Below are positions 17,087 through 27,331 of a stretch of 64,000 bases of DNA, piece by piece. The stretch is from the NCBI GenBank assembly GCA_017481745.1, contig JAFUOV010000011.1, forward strand, positions 1-64,000, given 5' to 3'. How positions within the stretch are numbered: the first letter of the stretch is position 1; every line of letters begins with the position of its first letter. The translations under genes and the position numbers were made by a program. Origin of the DNA: Bacteroidaceae bacterium (lineage in GTDB: Bacteria > Bacteroidota > Bacteroidia > Bacteroidales > Barnesiellaceae_A). The notes below the pieces were generated by a model, which saw only the letters and a list, made by a program, of their open reading frames with translations, did not search any database and was not told the origin of the DNA.

Positions 17087-17623
17087 TTATTTATCTTTAT
17101 ACAACTGCTTGAAAAAGTCCCATATCACCAAGCCTGCTGTTACCGATACGTTGAGTGAATGTTTTGTACCAAACTGGGGTATTTCTATACATCCATTACA
17201 TTTATCAACAACTTCTTGTTGAACTCCTTTTACCTCATTACCAAGTACTAACGCATATTTTTCATTACTTTTCAACACCATATTTTGTAATGAAAAACTA
17301 TCTTTCACCTGTTCTATGGCATAGACTATATAACCATCCGATTGTAACTTTTCGACAGCATCTATTGTATTATTGAAATATACCCATTCAACACTATCCT
17401 CGGCACCCAGAGCTGTTTTATGAATGTCGGGGTGTGGAGGCGTAGCTGTTATACCACACAAATAGATTTTTTCAACCAAAAAAGCATCAGAGGTACGAAA
17501 AACCGAACCTATATTATTGAGGCTGCGTATATTATCAAGAACTACTACAAAAGACAGCTTATCTATCTCTTTGTATTGTTCGGTCGATAATCTTTCCAAA
17601 TCCAATATACTTTTCTTCTCCAT
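17087..17623 (-). CDS. TrmH/SpoU-family RNA 2'-O-methyltransferase
   Basis: A 178-aa SPOUT methyltransferase. The three SPOUT motifs are visible: NIRSLNNIGSVFRTSDAF (about 32-49), ALVLGNEVKGV (about 128), and the knot segment IPQFGTKHSLNVSVTAGLV (about 150). It lacks the extra N-terminal RNA-binding domain of longer members. Such proteins methylate a ribose in tRNA or rRNA; the target cannot be told from sequence. It has a good promoter. Confidence 0.88.
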   Translation of the reverse strand: MEKKSILDLERLSTEQYKEIDKLSFVVVLDNIRSLNNIGSVFRTSDAFLVEKIYLCGITATPPHPDIHKTALGAEDSVEWVYFNNTIDAVEKLQSDGYIVYAIEQVKDSFSLQNMVLKSNEKYALVLGNEVKGVQQEVVDKCNGCIEIPQFGTKHSLNVSVTAGLVIWDFFKQLYKDK

Positions 17624-17645
17624 AAGTTAGTTTTTTAGTACTTTG

Positions 17646-17676
17646 CAAAGATAAATAAGATATAAACAACAACAAA
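17646..17676 (-). promoter_or_regulatory. promoter of the TrmH-family gene
   Basis: On the minus strand TTTG (17676-17673) and TATCTTTG (17653-17646) are 19 bases apart. The ATG is about 20 bases past the expected start. Confidence 0.75.
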
Positions 17677-17845
17677 ATCATTGTTGATAACAGTGTAATA
17701 AAAGGTTGAAATAACTATTGATAAAATCACTCTTATAAACATCAACAAGATGTCAAAATAGAGTTGTTGATATATAAACCAATAATAAGTTTATTATAAA
17801 CAGCAAAAACTCCCTTTTTCAATACCTAAAATCGCAGAAAGTTAT

Positions 17846-17853
17846 TAACTTTG
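17846..17853 (+). promoter_or_regulatory. candidate -7 box upstream of nadA
   Basis: TAACTTTG followed by CC, a good -7 element. No TTTG sits at the right distance, only a T-rich run (TTTTTC near 17815). It would give nadA a leader of about 190 bases, long enough for regulation, but I see no stable hairpin series in it. Confidence 0.45.
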
Positions 17854-18049
17854 CCACATTAAACACTAAGTTGAAAAAGTGTGTAATTACTTGATAATGA
17901 TAAACTATAATTGTTGATAAAAAAAGAGTATATTTTCATACTATATTGATAACTTATAAAGCAAGTTTTTAATAAAAAAGTTATCACTCGTTTCAACAAG
18001 CTATTATCATCATTAAAAAACATTTTTAGAAAAAAAAATTAAATAATAT

Positions 18050-19039
18050 ATGATTGCTGTGGATATTTCTTGTGGATATGTAGATGCTCCCGTAAACGAG
18101 GGTGTAGATATGGTAGCAGAAATAAATAGAATGAAAAAAGAAAAAAATGCTGTCATATTGGCTCACTACTATCAAGAGAGTGCTATACAAGATATAGCCG
18201 ACTTTGTAGGAGATAGTTTGGCTCTTGCTCAATGGGCTGCCAAGAGCGATGCCGAGATATTGGTAGTATGCGGTGTTCATTTTATGGGTGAAACAGCCAA
18301 AATACTTTGTCCTAACAAAAAAGTGCTTATACCCGATACCAATGCTGGTTGTTCGCTTGCCGATAGCTGTAAGGCTGAAGATTTAGCTGCATTCAAGAAA
18401 CAATATCCCGGTTACAAAGTAGTTTCTTATGTAAATACATCGGCAGCTGTTAAAGCTCATACCGATATAGTAGTTACATCTACCAATGCTCGACAAATAG
18501 TAGAGAGTTTTCCGGCTGATGAAAAACTTATATTCGGGCCCGATCGTAATTTAGGTAATTACATCAACAGTATTACCGGACGTAACATGATATTGTGGGA
18601 TGGAGCTTGTCATGTTCATGAAAAGTTTTCGGTAGAAAAAATAGTAGCTCTTAAGAAAGAATATCCCAATGCACAAGTATTGGCGCACCCCGAGTGTAAA
18701 AGTGCGGTTTTGGCACTTGCCGATAAGGTAGGTTCTACAGCAGCACTGCTCAAGTATGCCCTCAATAGCGATTGTAATGAATTTATTGTAGCTACCGAAA
18801 GTGGTATATTGCACGAAATGCGTAAGAATGGAAATGGTAAAACATTTATACCTGCTCCTCCTGCCGATAGTACATGTGCTTGCAATGAATGTAATTATAT
18901 GCGTTTGAATACTTTGAAAAAACTATATAATACATTGAAATACGAATTACCCGAGGTAACCGTAGATGCCGAGATAGCTACAAAAGCTATTAAACCTATC
19001 GAAAAAATGTTGGAAATATCGGCTCAATTGGGTTTATAA
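18050..19039 (+). CDS. nadA: quinolinate synthase
   Basis: A 329-aa [4Fe-4S] enzyme that condenses iminoaspartate with dihydroxyacetone phosphate to quinolinate, the second step of de novo NAD synthesis. The three expected cluster cysteines lie in NAGCSLADSC (about 101), GACHVHE and the C-terminal CACNEC segment. ILAHYYQ near residue 37 and GPDRNLGNYI are family landmarks. Its partner nadB lies 12 kb away on the same strand rather than adjacent. First gene of a run with leuS, yitT, rdgB and porZ. Confidence 0.95.
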   Translation: MIAVDISCGYVDAPVNEGVDMVAEINRMKKEKNAVILAHYYQESAIQDIADFVGDSLALAQWAAKSDAEILVVCGVHFMGETAKILCPNKKVLIPDTNAGCSLADSCKAEDLAAFKKQYPGYKVVSYVNTSAAVKAHTDIVVTSTNARQIVESFPADEKLIFGPDRNLGNYINSITGRNMILWDGACHVHEKFSVEKIVALKKEYPNAQVLAHPECKSAVLALADKVGSTAALLKYALNSDCNEFIVATESGILHEMRKNGNGKTFIPAPPADSTCACNECNYMRLNTLKKLYNTLKYELPEVTVDAEIATKAIKPIEKMLEISAQLGL

Positions 19040-19072
19040 AAGAAGAAAACAAACATAATCACATAATACTCT

Positions 19073-21841
19073 ATGGAATATAATTTTAAAGAAATAGAAA
19101 AACGTTGGTCTCAATATTGGAGTGAGAACAAAATATATAAAGTACAAGAAGATAGCAGCAAGCCTAAATTTTATGTACTTGACATGTTCCCCTACCCTTC
19201 GGGTGCAGGATTGCACGTAGGTCATCCTCTGGGTTATATAGCTTCCGATATCTATTCTCGTTATAAAAGACTCAAAGGTTTCAATGTATTACACCCTATG
19301 GGATACGATGCCTATGGTCTTCCTGCTGAACAATATGCTATACAAACAGGTCAACACCCTGCTATTACTACCGAAAAAAATATAGCTCGCTATCGTGAAC
19401 AGTTAGACAAAATAGGTTTCTGTTATGATTGGGATAGAGAAATACGCACATGTGAGCCCGAATATTATAAATGGACTCAATGGGCTTTTATCAAAATGTT
19501 TGAAAGTTATTACTGTACTTCTTGCAATAAAGCTCGTCCTATCAGCGAGTTGATAGAAAAATTCAATACTTCGGGTACAGAAAATGTCCATGCTTCATGC
19601 AGTGAAGAAATGACTTTTACTGCTACCGAATGGAAGAATAAAAGCGAAAAAGAACAACAAGAAATATTGATGAATTATCGTATTGCTTACCTTGGTAATA
19701 CAATGGTTAACTGGTGTCCTGCATTGGGTACTGTGTTGGCAAATGACGAGGTAAGTGAGGGTGTTTCTGTTCGCGGAGGTCATCCTGTTGAACAAAAGGT
19801 AATGCGTCAATGGTGTTTACGTGTATCGGCATATGCTCAACGTCTGCTCGAAGGATTGGAAACTCTCAATTGGACAGAAAGTTTGAAAGAGACTCAACGC
19901 AACTGGATAGGTCGTTCGGAAGGTGCTGAAATGCAATTTAAGGTATATAATAGTGATATAGAATTTACTATATTTACCACTCGCGCCGATACAGTATTTG
20001 GTGTAACATTTATGGTACTTGCTCCCGAAAGTGAGTATGTTGATAAAGTAGTTACTGCCGAACAACGTGCTGCCGTAGATGCTTACTTAGATAGTATAAA
20101 GAGCCGTACAGAGCGTGAGCGTATGATGGATCGTAGTGTAACAGGTGTCTTTACAGGTTCTTATGCTATCAATCCTCTCAATGGAAAACAAATACCCATC
20201 TGGATAAGCGATTATGTATTGGCAGGTTATGGTACAGGTGCTATTATGGCTGTACCTGCACACGATAGTCGCGACTACGCTTTTGCCAAACATTTCAATC
20301 TTCCTATTATACCTCTTATAGAAGGTTGTGATGTAAGTGAAGAGAGTTTCGATGCCAAAGAGGGTATCATGATAAATTCTTGTGGTAATGGTCTTGATTT
20401 GAATGGTAAAACAGTCAAAGAAGCTATTGCTGCTACAAAGAAATTTATTGAAGAAAAAGGTATTGGTAGAGTAAAAGTAAATTATCGTCTGCGTGATGCT
20501 ATATTCAGCCGTCAACGCTATTGGGGCGAGCCTTTCCCTGTATATTATAAGGATAATATGCCTTATATAATAGATGAAAAAGAGTTGCCTTTGCAATTGC
20601 CCGAAGTAGATAAATTCTTACCTACCGAAACAGGAGAACCCCCATTGGGTCGTGCCAAAAATTGGAAAACAACCGATGGTTATCCCTTGGAATTGTGCAC
20701 TATGCCCGGTTTTGCAGGTTCTTCTGCCTACTATTTGCGTTATATGGATCCTCATAACAATGAGGCTCTTGTATCGAAAGAATCGAATGAATATTGGCGC
20801 AATGTCGACCTTTATATTGGTGGTACAGAACATGCTACCGGTCACTTGATTTATAGCCGTTTCTGGAATAAATTCTTGTTTGATTTGGGTATTATTTGTG
20901 AAGACGAACCCTTCAAAAAATTAGTTAATCAAGGTATGATACAAGGTCGTTCAAACTTTGTATATCGTATCAAAGATACTAATACTTTTGTATCATATAA
21001 TCTCAAAAAAGATTACGACGTTACACCTATTCACGTCGATGTGAATATTGTAAGTAACGATGTATTGGATATAGAAGCATTCAAAGCTTGGCGTCCTGAG
21101 TTTGAAACAGCTCAATTTATACTCGAAGATGACAAATATATATGTGGATGGGCTGTCGAGAAGATGTCAAAGTCTATGTTCAATGTAGTTAATCCCGATG
21201 ATATTGTAGAGCGTTACGGTGCCGATACATTACGTTTCTATGAGATGTTCCTCGGTCCGTTGGAGCAAAGCAAGCCTTGGGATACAAATGGTATAGATGG
21301 TGTGCATCGTTTCTTACGTAAATTGTGGAACTTGTATTTCGATGGTGATAATGTAGCTGTTAATAATACAGAAGCTACAAAAGCCGACTTGAAGTCGTTG
21401 CACAAGCTTATTAAGAAGGTATCATGGGATATAGAGAATTTCTCATATAACACTTCGGTAAGTGCCTTTATGATATGTGTAAATGAACTCACATCATCAA
21501 AGTGCCGCAGCATCAATATATTGCAACCTCTTGTTATATTGTTGGCACCTTTTGCCCCGCATATAGCCGAGGAGTTGTGGCATAAGATGGGCAACGAAAC
21601 ATCGGTATGTGATGCTCAATGGCCCGAATTTAATGAAGATTATCTCAAAGAAGATAGTGTAACTTACGCTGTTTCTTTCAACGGTAAAGCACGTTTCAAT
21701 ATAGAAGTTGCTGCCGGTACATCACGTGAGGAAGTAGAAAAAATAGCTCTATCGCATGAGTCTTCGGCTCGTTGGATGGAAGGAAAAGAACCTAAAAAAA
21801 TAATTGTAGTACCTAATAAAATTGTAAATATTGTAATATAA
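19073..21841 (+). CDS. leuS: leucyl-tRNA synthetase
   Basis: A 922-aa class I synthetase that charges tRNA-Leu. HIGH is seen in LHVGHPLGY (about residue 48) and KMSKS in [10 protein letters not shown] (about 696). A CP1 editing domain (about 230-430, with [12 protein letters not shown] and [13 protein letters not shown]) hydrolyses mischarged tRNA. The zinc-region CTSCNKARP and a second Cys are present. The anticodon-binding domain follows. It lies 33 bases after nadA and 9 before yitT. Codon use is AT-rich compared with the synthetases at 57-61 kb. Confidence 0.97.
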   Translation: MEYNFKEIEKRWSQYWSENKIYKVQEDSSKPKFYVLDMFPYPSGAGLHVGHPLGYIASDIYSRYKRLKGFNVLHPMGYDAYGLPAEQYAIQTGQHPAITTEKNIARYREQLDKIGFCYDWDREIRTCEPEYYKWTQWAFIKMFESYYCTSCNKARPISELIEKFNTSGTENVHASCSEEMTFTATEWKNKSEKEQQEILMNYRIAYLGNTMVNWCPALGTVLANDEVSEGVSVRGGHPVEQKVMRQWCLRVSAYAQRLLEGLETLNWTESLKETQRNWIGRSEGAEMQFKVYNSDIEFTIFTTRADTVFGVTFMVLAPESEYVDKVVTAEQRAAVDAYLDSIKSRTERERMMDRSVTGVFTGSYAINPLNGKQIPIWISDYVLAGYGTGAIMAVPAHDSRDYAFAKHFNLPIIPLIEGCDVSEESFDAKEGIMINSCGNGLDLNGKTVKEAIAATKKFIEEKGIGRVKVNYRLRDAIFSRQRYWGEPFPVYYKDNMPYIIDEKELPLQLPEVDKFLPTETGEPPLGRAKNWKTTDGYPLELCTMPGFAGSSAYYLRYMDPHNNEALVSKESNEYWRNVDLYIGGTEHATGHLIYSRFWNKFLFDLGIICEDEPFKKLVNQGMIQGRSNFVYRIKDTNTFVSYNLKKDYDVTPIHVDVNIVSNDVLDIEAFKAWRPEFETAQFILEDDKYICGWAVEKMSKSMFNVVNPDDIVERYGADTLRFYEMFLGPLEQSKPWDTNGIDGVHRFLRKLWNLYFDGDNVAVNNTEATKADLKSLHKLIKKVSWDIENFSYNTSVSAFMICVNELTSSKCRSINILQPLVILLAPFAPHIAEELWHKMGNETSVCDAQWPEFNEDYLKEDSVTYAVSFNGKARFNIEVAAGTSREEVEKIALSHESSARWMEGKEPKKIIVVPNKIVNIVI

Positions 21842-21850
21842 TAAATAGTT

Positions 21851-22726
21851 ATGGTAGCTAATTTGAAAAACAACATTTGGATTCAAATAAAGGATTATTT
21901 CTTTATTATATTTGGTTCTTTCTGCTATGCTTTGGCTTGGCAAGGATTTCTTATTCCCAATGAACTTACAACAGGTGCTGTAACAGGTTTGGCATCTATT
22001 ATTTACTATGCTTTTGGTACACCTCCTATCGATGTTACCTATGCTGTCGTAAATGTTATACTTCTTATATTTGCCCTTAAAATTTTGGGTGTAAAATTCT
22101 GTATAAGAACTATATTCGGAGTATTTTTCTGTTGGTTGTTCCTACACGTATTACCCTTATGGATACCCGATGGACTTACCAAAGGCGATACCTTTATGGC
22201 ATCGGTTATAGGTGGTATACTATGTGGTGTGGGTCTTGGTGTGGTATTTACTGCCAATGGTAGTACCGGTGGTACCGATATTATTGCTGCCATGGTCAAT
22301 AAATATCGCAATGTAAGTTTCGGTAAGATGTTGTTGTATATAGATATCATCATCATCTCATCTTCTTATCTTGTTTTCCACGATGTAGAGCGTGTTATAT
22401 ATGGTTATATAATCATGTTTATAACAACCACAGTGTGTGATATGATAATAAACGGTATACGTGCATCGTTGCAATTACTCATCTTCTCCGATAAATGGGA
22501 GGAAATAGCCGAGCAAATATCAAACGAATTGCAACGTGGTGTTACCGTATTGGATGGTATGGGTTGGTATACCAAGAAGTCTAAAAAAGTACTTGTTGTA
22601 GTTGCCAAACGTACACAGATATCACAAATACAACGTCTTATTAAAAACATAGACCCCAATGCCTTTATTTCTCAATCGAGTGTATCGGCTGTATATGGAC
22701 AAGGCTTTGATAAAATAAAAGGCTAA
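21851..22726 (+). CDS. YitT family membrane protein
   Basis: A 291-aa integral membrane protein with five or six helices over the first 200 residues (YFFIIFGSFCYALAWQGFL, YAVVNVILLIFALKILG, GIMASVIGGILCGVGLGVVF-like segment) and a C-terminal cytoplasmic DUF2179 domain (about 205-290, GVTVLDGMGWYTKKSKKVL). GSTGGTDIIA is the conserved loop. Function of the family is unknown; some members are suspected transporters. Co-transcribed with leuS and rdgB. Confidence 0.88.
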   Translation: MVANLKNNIWIQIKDYFFIIFGSFCYALAWQGFLIPNELTTGAVTGLASIIYYAFGTPPIDVTYAVVNVILLIFALKILGVKFCIRTIFGVFFCWLFLHVLPLWIPDGLTKGDTFMASVIGGILCGVGLGVVFTANGSTGGTDIIAAMVNKYRNVSFGKMLLYIDIIIISSSYLVFHDVERVIYGYIIMFITTTVCDMIINGIRASLQLLIFSDKWEEIAEQISNELQRGVTVLDGMGWYTKKSKKVLVVVAKRTQISQIQRLIKNIDPNAFISQSSVSAVYGQGFDKIKG

Positions 22727-22774
22727 GGTAATAAAACGTAAGAAAAATCGTTATTTATATAGAACGAGTTGAGT

Positions 22775-23359
22775 ATGAAACAGATAGTATTTGCAACCAA
22801 TAATAAACACAAACTCGATGAGGTTCGTGCCATTGTAGGTATGTATTTCGATGTGTTGAGTTTGTCGGATATAGGTTGTCATGAAGACATACCCGAGACA
22901 GGTGATACCTTTGAGGAAAATGCTATCATGAAAACTCGCTATATAAAAGAAAAATATGGTTATGATTGTTTTGCCGATGATTCGGGTCTTGAAGTAACAG
23001 CATTGAATAATGCCCCCGGAGTATTCTCGGCAAGATATGCCGGTGAGCCATCCAATTCCTTGCGTAATATTGAAAAATTGATGCAAAATATGCAAGGTAT
23101 AGCCGATCGTTCAGCTCGTTTCAGAACGTGTATAGCTCTGTTGTATGCAGGCGAAGAATATATTTTTGAAGGTTGTATAGAGGGCTCAATAATAGACACC
23201 CTGCGCGGTGAAAATGGTTTTGGATACGACCCTCTTTTCATGCCTCAAGGATATGATATAACTTTTGCCGAAATGAGTAGTGATGAGAAAAACAAAATAA
23301 GTCATCGCGCAATAGCTACAAAACGTTTGGTAGAATTTTTGACAAATAGTGAAGCATAA
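22775..23359 (+). CDS. rdgB: non-canonical purine NTP pyrophosphatase (RdgB/HAM1)
   Basis: A 194-aa house-cleaning enzyme that hydrolyses ITP, XTP and dITP to monophosphates, keeping deaminated purines out of nucleic acid. The N-terminal [11 protein letters not shown], the central [10 protein letters not shown] (about 68) and NGFGYDPLF (about 150) are the family signatures, and SHRAIA lies near the C-terminus. The ATG at 22775 is preferred over a TTG six bases upstream. Its end overlaps only the dispensable upstream extension of the porZ frame. Confidence 0.95.
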   Translation: MKQIVFATNNKHKLDEVRAIVGMYFDVLSLSDIGCHEDIPETGDTFEENAIMKTRYIKEKYGYDCFADDSGLEVTALNNAPGVFSARYAGEPSNSLRNIEKLMQNMQGIADRSARFRTCIALLYAGEEYIFEGCIEGSIIDTLRGENGFGYDPLFMPQGYDITFAEMSSDEKNKISHRAIATKRLVEFLTNSEA

Positions 23360-23393
23360 AAAAATAAGAGTATTTAGGAAAACATATATAAGC

Positions 23394-25781
23394 ATGGCAA
23401 AAAAAATAATGTTCGTAGTGATGTTGTGTAGTGCTGTATTGGTGCAAGCACAACAAGCGGTAGGTCAATGGCAATTATATCCTTCCAAGTCTACCACTCC
23501 CGGTGTTATTTATGAGAGTACCGGCGACGAAGTTTACTATATGTCGGGTTCTAACCTTTTTTCTTTTGACAAGAGTACATCGGAGATAGAGACTTACAAT
23601 ACAGGTAATTATCTATCGGATTCGGGTATTAAGAATATATACTACAATTATGATAAAGACTATCTATTGATTGTGTATAACAATTCAAACATAGACTTGA
23701 TATTCAATGATAGAAGTGTTATCAATATACCCGATATAAACAACACAATCATGATGTCGTCAAAAGCCATAAATGATGTTGTTTTTGGCGATAACAAAAT
23801 CTATTTGGCTACCGATTTTGGTTTAGTTATATTGAATGATAGTAAATACGAAGTTTACGAGTCTTACATTTACAACAAAGTATTTACTAAAATAACCAAG
23901 GTAGGTAATAATTTACTTGCTCTTGTTGATAATAAATTGTATATAGCCGGCATACAATCGGGTATGTATAGTTTTGCCGATTTTTGGAAAGCCATTGATT
24001 TAAGCGAAATAGGCGAGCTTACCGATGTAAATTATTTACATGCTATCGACGATAATCATGTCTTGTTTACTACCAATTCTTTGACTTATATATTGGATAT
24101 AGAAGAGTCTTCTATCACCGAGCAGACAGTCAATTATTATAATGCCAAGTCTATAACCGATACATATAGAGGTTACATGGTTTCTTATAATGATAAAGTA
24201 CATTTCATATCGAAAGAAGTGGCAGAAGATAATACTATACAAGTATTAGAAACAAAGCATATAATCATTGCCGAAGCCAAGAATGGCTATTATTCTTCAT
24301 ATAATAGCGACAATACAGTGTGGGGTTCGACGGCATCGGGTGTATCGCACTTCAGTATAAAAGGCAATGCGCTCACATGGTTGATAGAACCTGCTGGATA
24401 CAATACCTCGAGTGTATCGCTTCCTCAATCTATTACTATACACGACAACAAAGTGTATGTAAAGAATGTGGGTCCGTACAACTACTCGACCGATATGTAT
24501 AACAACACAACCATCAGTGTGTATGATTTATCAACTTACAATTGGTCGGTTCTTTCGTTGGATAAAGTTCTTCGTGGAAATTCTGCTACAAATAAGGGCG
24601 CTTTGCGTTCTTCTCTCAACATGGTTTTTGACCCCGATAGCAGCGATATTTTCTATGTAGGATCTTGGTTTGATGGTCTGCATAAATTCAATGGAACTAA
24701 GTATGTAGGTAATTATAACCAACGTAACTCACCCTTGGCATTGCAATGGTGTATGTTGTCGTCATTTGCCGATTTCGATTCCGATGGTAATTTATGGAAC
24801 GTTATGGTTAATAACCAGATAGCAACCAATCCTGTGTTGGCTTGTCTTCCTGCCGACAAGAAAATAAAAGATCCTCTATCAGTAGAATTATCCGATTGGA
24901 AATATTACGATATAGGTATGTCGCCCGATTACAGATGTAATCTGTTGGTTTGTAAACGTTCTCCTTATGTATTTGTTATTGACGGTAGACAAGTCAGTGC
25001 CACACGTATCTATGTGCTCAATCGTCAGACAGGCGATTCGCGTGTATTCTCTACATTTAACGATCAAGATGGTGGCTCTTTTGGTAATGGTGTACTCTAT
25101 TTCTATACTGCCGAGGAAGATTTGAATGGTAACGTGTGGGTGGGTACAAGTTCCGGTCCTATCGTGTTGAGCAACTTGTCTAACATAATGAATAGTGATT
25201 ATCGTTGCACTCGCGTGAAAGTGCCTCGTAACGACGGAACAGATTTTGCCGATTATCTGCTCGAAGATGAGTGTATAAATACAATTGTTGTTGATGGTTC
25301 TAACAGAAAATGGTTGGGAACATCTACCTCGGGTGTCTACTTGGTAAGTCCCGACGGAACAGAAATATTGGAACAACACAGCCCTGATAATAGTCTGTTG
25401 CCTTCGAACCTCGTGTACGATATGGCTATGAATAATGCTACCGGTGAGTTATTTGTAGCAACTGAGTTGGGTGTTGCTTCATATCGTGCCGATGTTTCTC
25501 AAGCTGCCGAAAATTACGACAATGTGAAAGTATTCCCCAATCCTGTTCGCCCAGATTTTACAGGCTGGATTACCATTCAGGGTCTTATGGAAAACTCGTT
25601 GGTAAAGATTACCGATGTAGCCGGTAACCTCTTCAGCCAAGGTTATGCCAATGGTGGTACATACGTTTGGGACGGTCGTACAGCCGGTGGTGAGCGTGTT
25701 AAGACCGGTGTTTATCTTATCTATGCTTCACAGAGCGGTGGTAAGAGTGGCGTTGTAGCCAAGGTAATGGTTGTAAATTAA
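23394..25781 (+). CDS. porZ: type IX secretion system protein PorZ
   Basis: A 795-aa exported protein. After a signal peptide (residues 1-19, ending VQA) the sequence begins QQAVGQWQLYPS, the typical PorZ start. About 680 residues form two beta-propeller domains with repeating DNxVYVATDxG-type units (for example YLATDFGLVIL, WVGTSSGPIVL, WLGTSTSGVYLV, FVATELGVASY). The last 85 residues carry a sorting domain with VFPNPVRPDF and a GVYLIYASQ segment. In Porphyromonas PorZ sits at the cell surface with the PorU sortase and is needed for cargo maturation. The ATG at 23394 is used; an upstream GTG would overlap rdgB and block the signal peptide. A terminator follows. Confidence 0.88.
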   Translation: MAKKIMFVVMLCSAVLVQAQQAVGQWQLYPSKSTTPGVIYESTGDEVYYMSGSNLFSFDKSTSEIETYNTGNYLSDSGIKNIYYNYDKDYLLIVYNNSNIDLIFNDRSVINIPDINNTIMMSSKAINDVVFGDNKIYLATDFGLVILNDSKYEVYESYIYNKVFTKITKVGNNLLALVDNKLYIAGIQSGMYSFADFWKAIDLSEIGELTDVNYLHAIDDNHVLFTTNSLTYILDIEESSITEQTVNYYNAKSITDTYRGYMVSYNDKVHFISKEVAEDNTIQVLETKHIIIAEAKNGYYSSYNSDNTVWGSTASGVSHFSIKGNALTWLIEPAGYNTSSVSLPQSITIHDNKVYVKNVGPYNYSTDMYNNTTISVYDLSTYNWSVLSLDKVLRGNSATNKGALRSSLNMVFDPDSSDIFYVGSWFDGLHKFNGTKYVGNYNQRNSPLALQWCMLSSFADFDSDGNLWNVMVNNQIATNPVLACLPADKKIKDPLSVELSDWKYYDIGMSPDYRCNLLVCKRSPYVFVIDGRQVSATRIYVLNRQTGDSRVFSTFNDQDGGSFGNGVLYFYTAEEDLNGNVWVGTSSGPIVLSNLSNIMNSDYRCTRVKVPRNDGTDFADYLLEDECINTIVVDGSNRKWLGTSTSGVYLVSPDGTEILEQHSPDNSLLPSNLVYDMAMNNATGELFVATELGVASYRADVSQAAENYDNVKVFPNPVRPDFTGWITIQGLMENSLVKITDVAGNLFSQGYANGGTYVWDGRTAGGERVKTGVYLIYASQSGGKSGVVAKVMVVN

Positions 25782-25800
25782 TATTTTAATGATATAGTAA

Positions 25801-25836
25801 ATAGAGGTATTCAGTGTGCTGTCTACCTCTATTTTT
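25801..25836 (+). terminator. terminator after porZ
   Basis: ATAGAGGTA (25801-25809) pairs with TACCTCTAT (25824-25832), followed by TTTTTG. A GTG inside the loop (25814) is therefore not the start of the next gene. Confidence 0.8.
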
Positions 25837-25849
25837 GTATATGTTGGGT

Positions 25850-26365
25850 ATGAAACATCCTCTTGAAAAATTTGTTTATTGTCCCTGCTGTGGCTCAAAG
25901 GATTTTGTGGTAAACAATGCCTCGTCGAAGCGTTGTGAAAAATGTGGTTTTGTCTATTATTTCAATCCACGTGCAGCTGTTGTGGCGGTTATACGCGACG
26001 AGTTGGGTCGATTGCTTGTTGCGCGACGTGCCAAAGAGCCGGCAATGGGAACGCTCGATTTGCCGGGAGGTTTTACCGAGTGTTACGAAACAGCCGAAAA
26101 TTCGCTCTCTCGCGAGGTTTTGGAAGAAACTGGTATAAGTATACCCTCGGCGCGTTATCTCTTCTCACAGCCCAATATTTACCCCTATTCGGGCATGGAT
26201 ATCCACACAATGGATTTGTTTTTCGAGGTGAATGTCGATAGTAGTATCGCCTTTGAGGGAAAAGACGATGTCGCCGAACTTTTCTGGTTAGCTCCCGAGG
26301 ATATAAATCCCGAAGATTTTGGATTGAAATCTATAAGAATGGGTATAGAAAAACTATTGAAATAG
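25850..26365 (+). CDS. Nudix hydrolase with N-terminal zinc ribbon
   Basis: A 171-aa protein. Residues 8-35 form a zinc ribbon (YCPCCGS ... RCEKCGF) like that of NADH pyrophosphatases. The Nudix box is complete: GG-FTECYE-TAENSLS-REVLEETGI (about 67-90). ADP-ribose, NADH or another nucleoside diphosphate derivative is the likely class of substrate; it cannot be narrowed. The ATG at 25850 (KHPLEKFVYCP) is chosen over 25841 by similarity to family N-termini. It converges with the minus-strand gene ending at 26371. Confidence 0.88.
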   Translation: MKHPLEKFVYCPCCGSKDFVVNNASSKRCEKCGFVYYFNPRAAVVAVIRDELGRLLVARRAKEPAMGTLDLPGGFTECYETAENSLSREVLEETGISIPSARYLFSQPNIYPYSGMDIHTMDLFFEVNVDSSIAFEGKDDVAELFWLAPEDINPEDFGLKSIRMGIEKLLK

Positions 26366-26370
26366 GGCGT

Positions 26371-27327
26371 TTATACCCAATACATCCACACTTGGCTACC
26401 CAATAACAGGGTTATCAGTGTGAAGAAAAGAATATTGTAAAGACGACTGTGTTGCGAAGTAAACAGGTAGCTTAGTTGTAGCGTAACAACGCAGTTGAGC
26501 AGGGGTAAATAGGTGGTATAATGACTATTGTCAATAATCATAAGTAGGGCTGTATAGACCGACAATATATTGACAAACCCATTCATTGCGCGTGTCTTGA
26601 TATTTTCGTTGTAGTTGTTTATTAGGTTGACCGTTCCGGCAATCAATCCCAACAGCATAACAAAGATAGCCGGTATCATTTGCCATGTAAATGTGGGTAT
26701 CTGTAATGATATAGCAAAGTTTGTTGATGAAAACTGCAAAGCATCACCCCACCCTATTCCCCATACAATCCAATAAGGGGTAACAAGACCTACAAGTGTA
26801 GCGGCAAATGTTCGTATTGAGCCGGTTTGCATCTGGTACATACCCAACAGAAAAATGGGTAGTAGGTAGAGAATACGAGCATAAAACAGCGCTGTGAAAG
26901 CAAATAACAAACCTATGATAAAACTCTTTTCGGTAGCTCTCTTTTGTTGGTAGCACGTGTATAAGATAAAAAATATTGCACCTACAATGAGTGTTGCAAA
27001 GTTTTGCGGAGCAATGCTGTTTATAAGACCGGGGTTAAGTGTCTGAAAAAGTAATATAAAAGCAGCAGGTAACAGTGTCTGTTCTTTTACAAGTTGGAAT
27101 TGTGCTGCCAAACGATTGAAAAGCAGCGCTGTAAGAATGATTATAAAGAGATTTATTATAAAAGGCATTGTGCCATTGTTCACATTGGGCATAAAGCTAT
27201 CGCTTAGCAACCCTATCGATACAAATGTTTCGGGCACCAATCCTTTTATAAATATACTCACAACGATTGCCACAAACCACATTGCGACAATCGTTGGGGT
27301 ATATATATGTATAATATCTCTATTCAA
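26371..27327 (-). CDS. polytopic membrane protein (DUF6427-like)
   Basis: A 318-aa protein almost entirely of hydrophobic helices, about ten to twelve, with short loops and no catalytic motif that I can identify. It resembles the Bacteroidetes DUF6427 group in length and pattern, but this match is from memory and unverified. It starts four bases after purD, so it is probably translated from the same mRNA. Confidence 0.6.
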   Translation of the reverse strand: MNRDIIHIYTPTIVAMWFVAIVVSIFIKGLVPETFVSIGLLSDSFMPNVNNGTMPFIINLFIIILTALLFNRLAAQFQLVKEQTLLPAAFILLFQTLNPGLINSIAPQNFATLIVGAIFFILYTCYQQKRATEKSFIIGLLFAFTALFYARILYLLPIFLLGMYQMQTGSIRTFAATLVGLVTPYWIVWGIGWGDALQFSSTNFAISLQIPTFTWQMIPAIFVMLLGLIAGTVNLINNYNENIKTRAMNGFVNILSVYTALLMIIDNSHYTTYLPLLNCVVTLQLSYLFTSQHSRLYNILFFTLITLLLGSQVWMYWV

Positions 27328-27331
27328 TTTA

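Larger units (their letters stand above)
17624..18049. other. 426-bp AT-rich intergenic region
   Basis: No gene is supported. It holds the divergent trmH and nadA promoter boxes and two exact TGTTGATAA words (17682-17690, 17912-17920), plus near matches at 17715, 17765 and 17945. Together with TTATCAACA at 17065 and 17202 these make a cluster discussed as a possible DnaA-box array. The A+T content is far above that of the neighbouring genes. Confidence 0.55.

Noticed and set aside
17854..18049. Possible riboswitch in the long nadA leader
   Set aside because: The leader is almost all A/T with no stable set of helices or known NAD-related motif visible; the -7 box itself is uncertain.
21721..21740. 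A second parS-like site in leuS (CATCACGTGAGG)
   Set aside because: Only the central TCACGTGA matches; the outer bases of the 16-bp palindrome do not, and it is within coding sequence.
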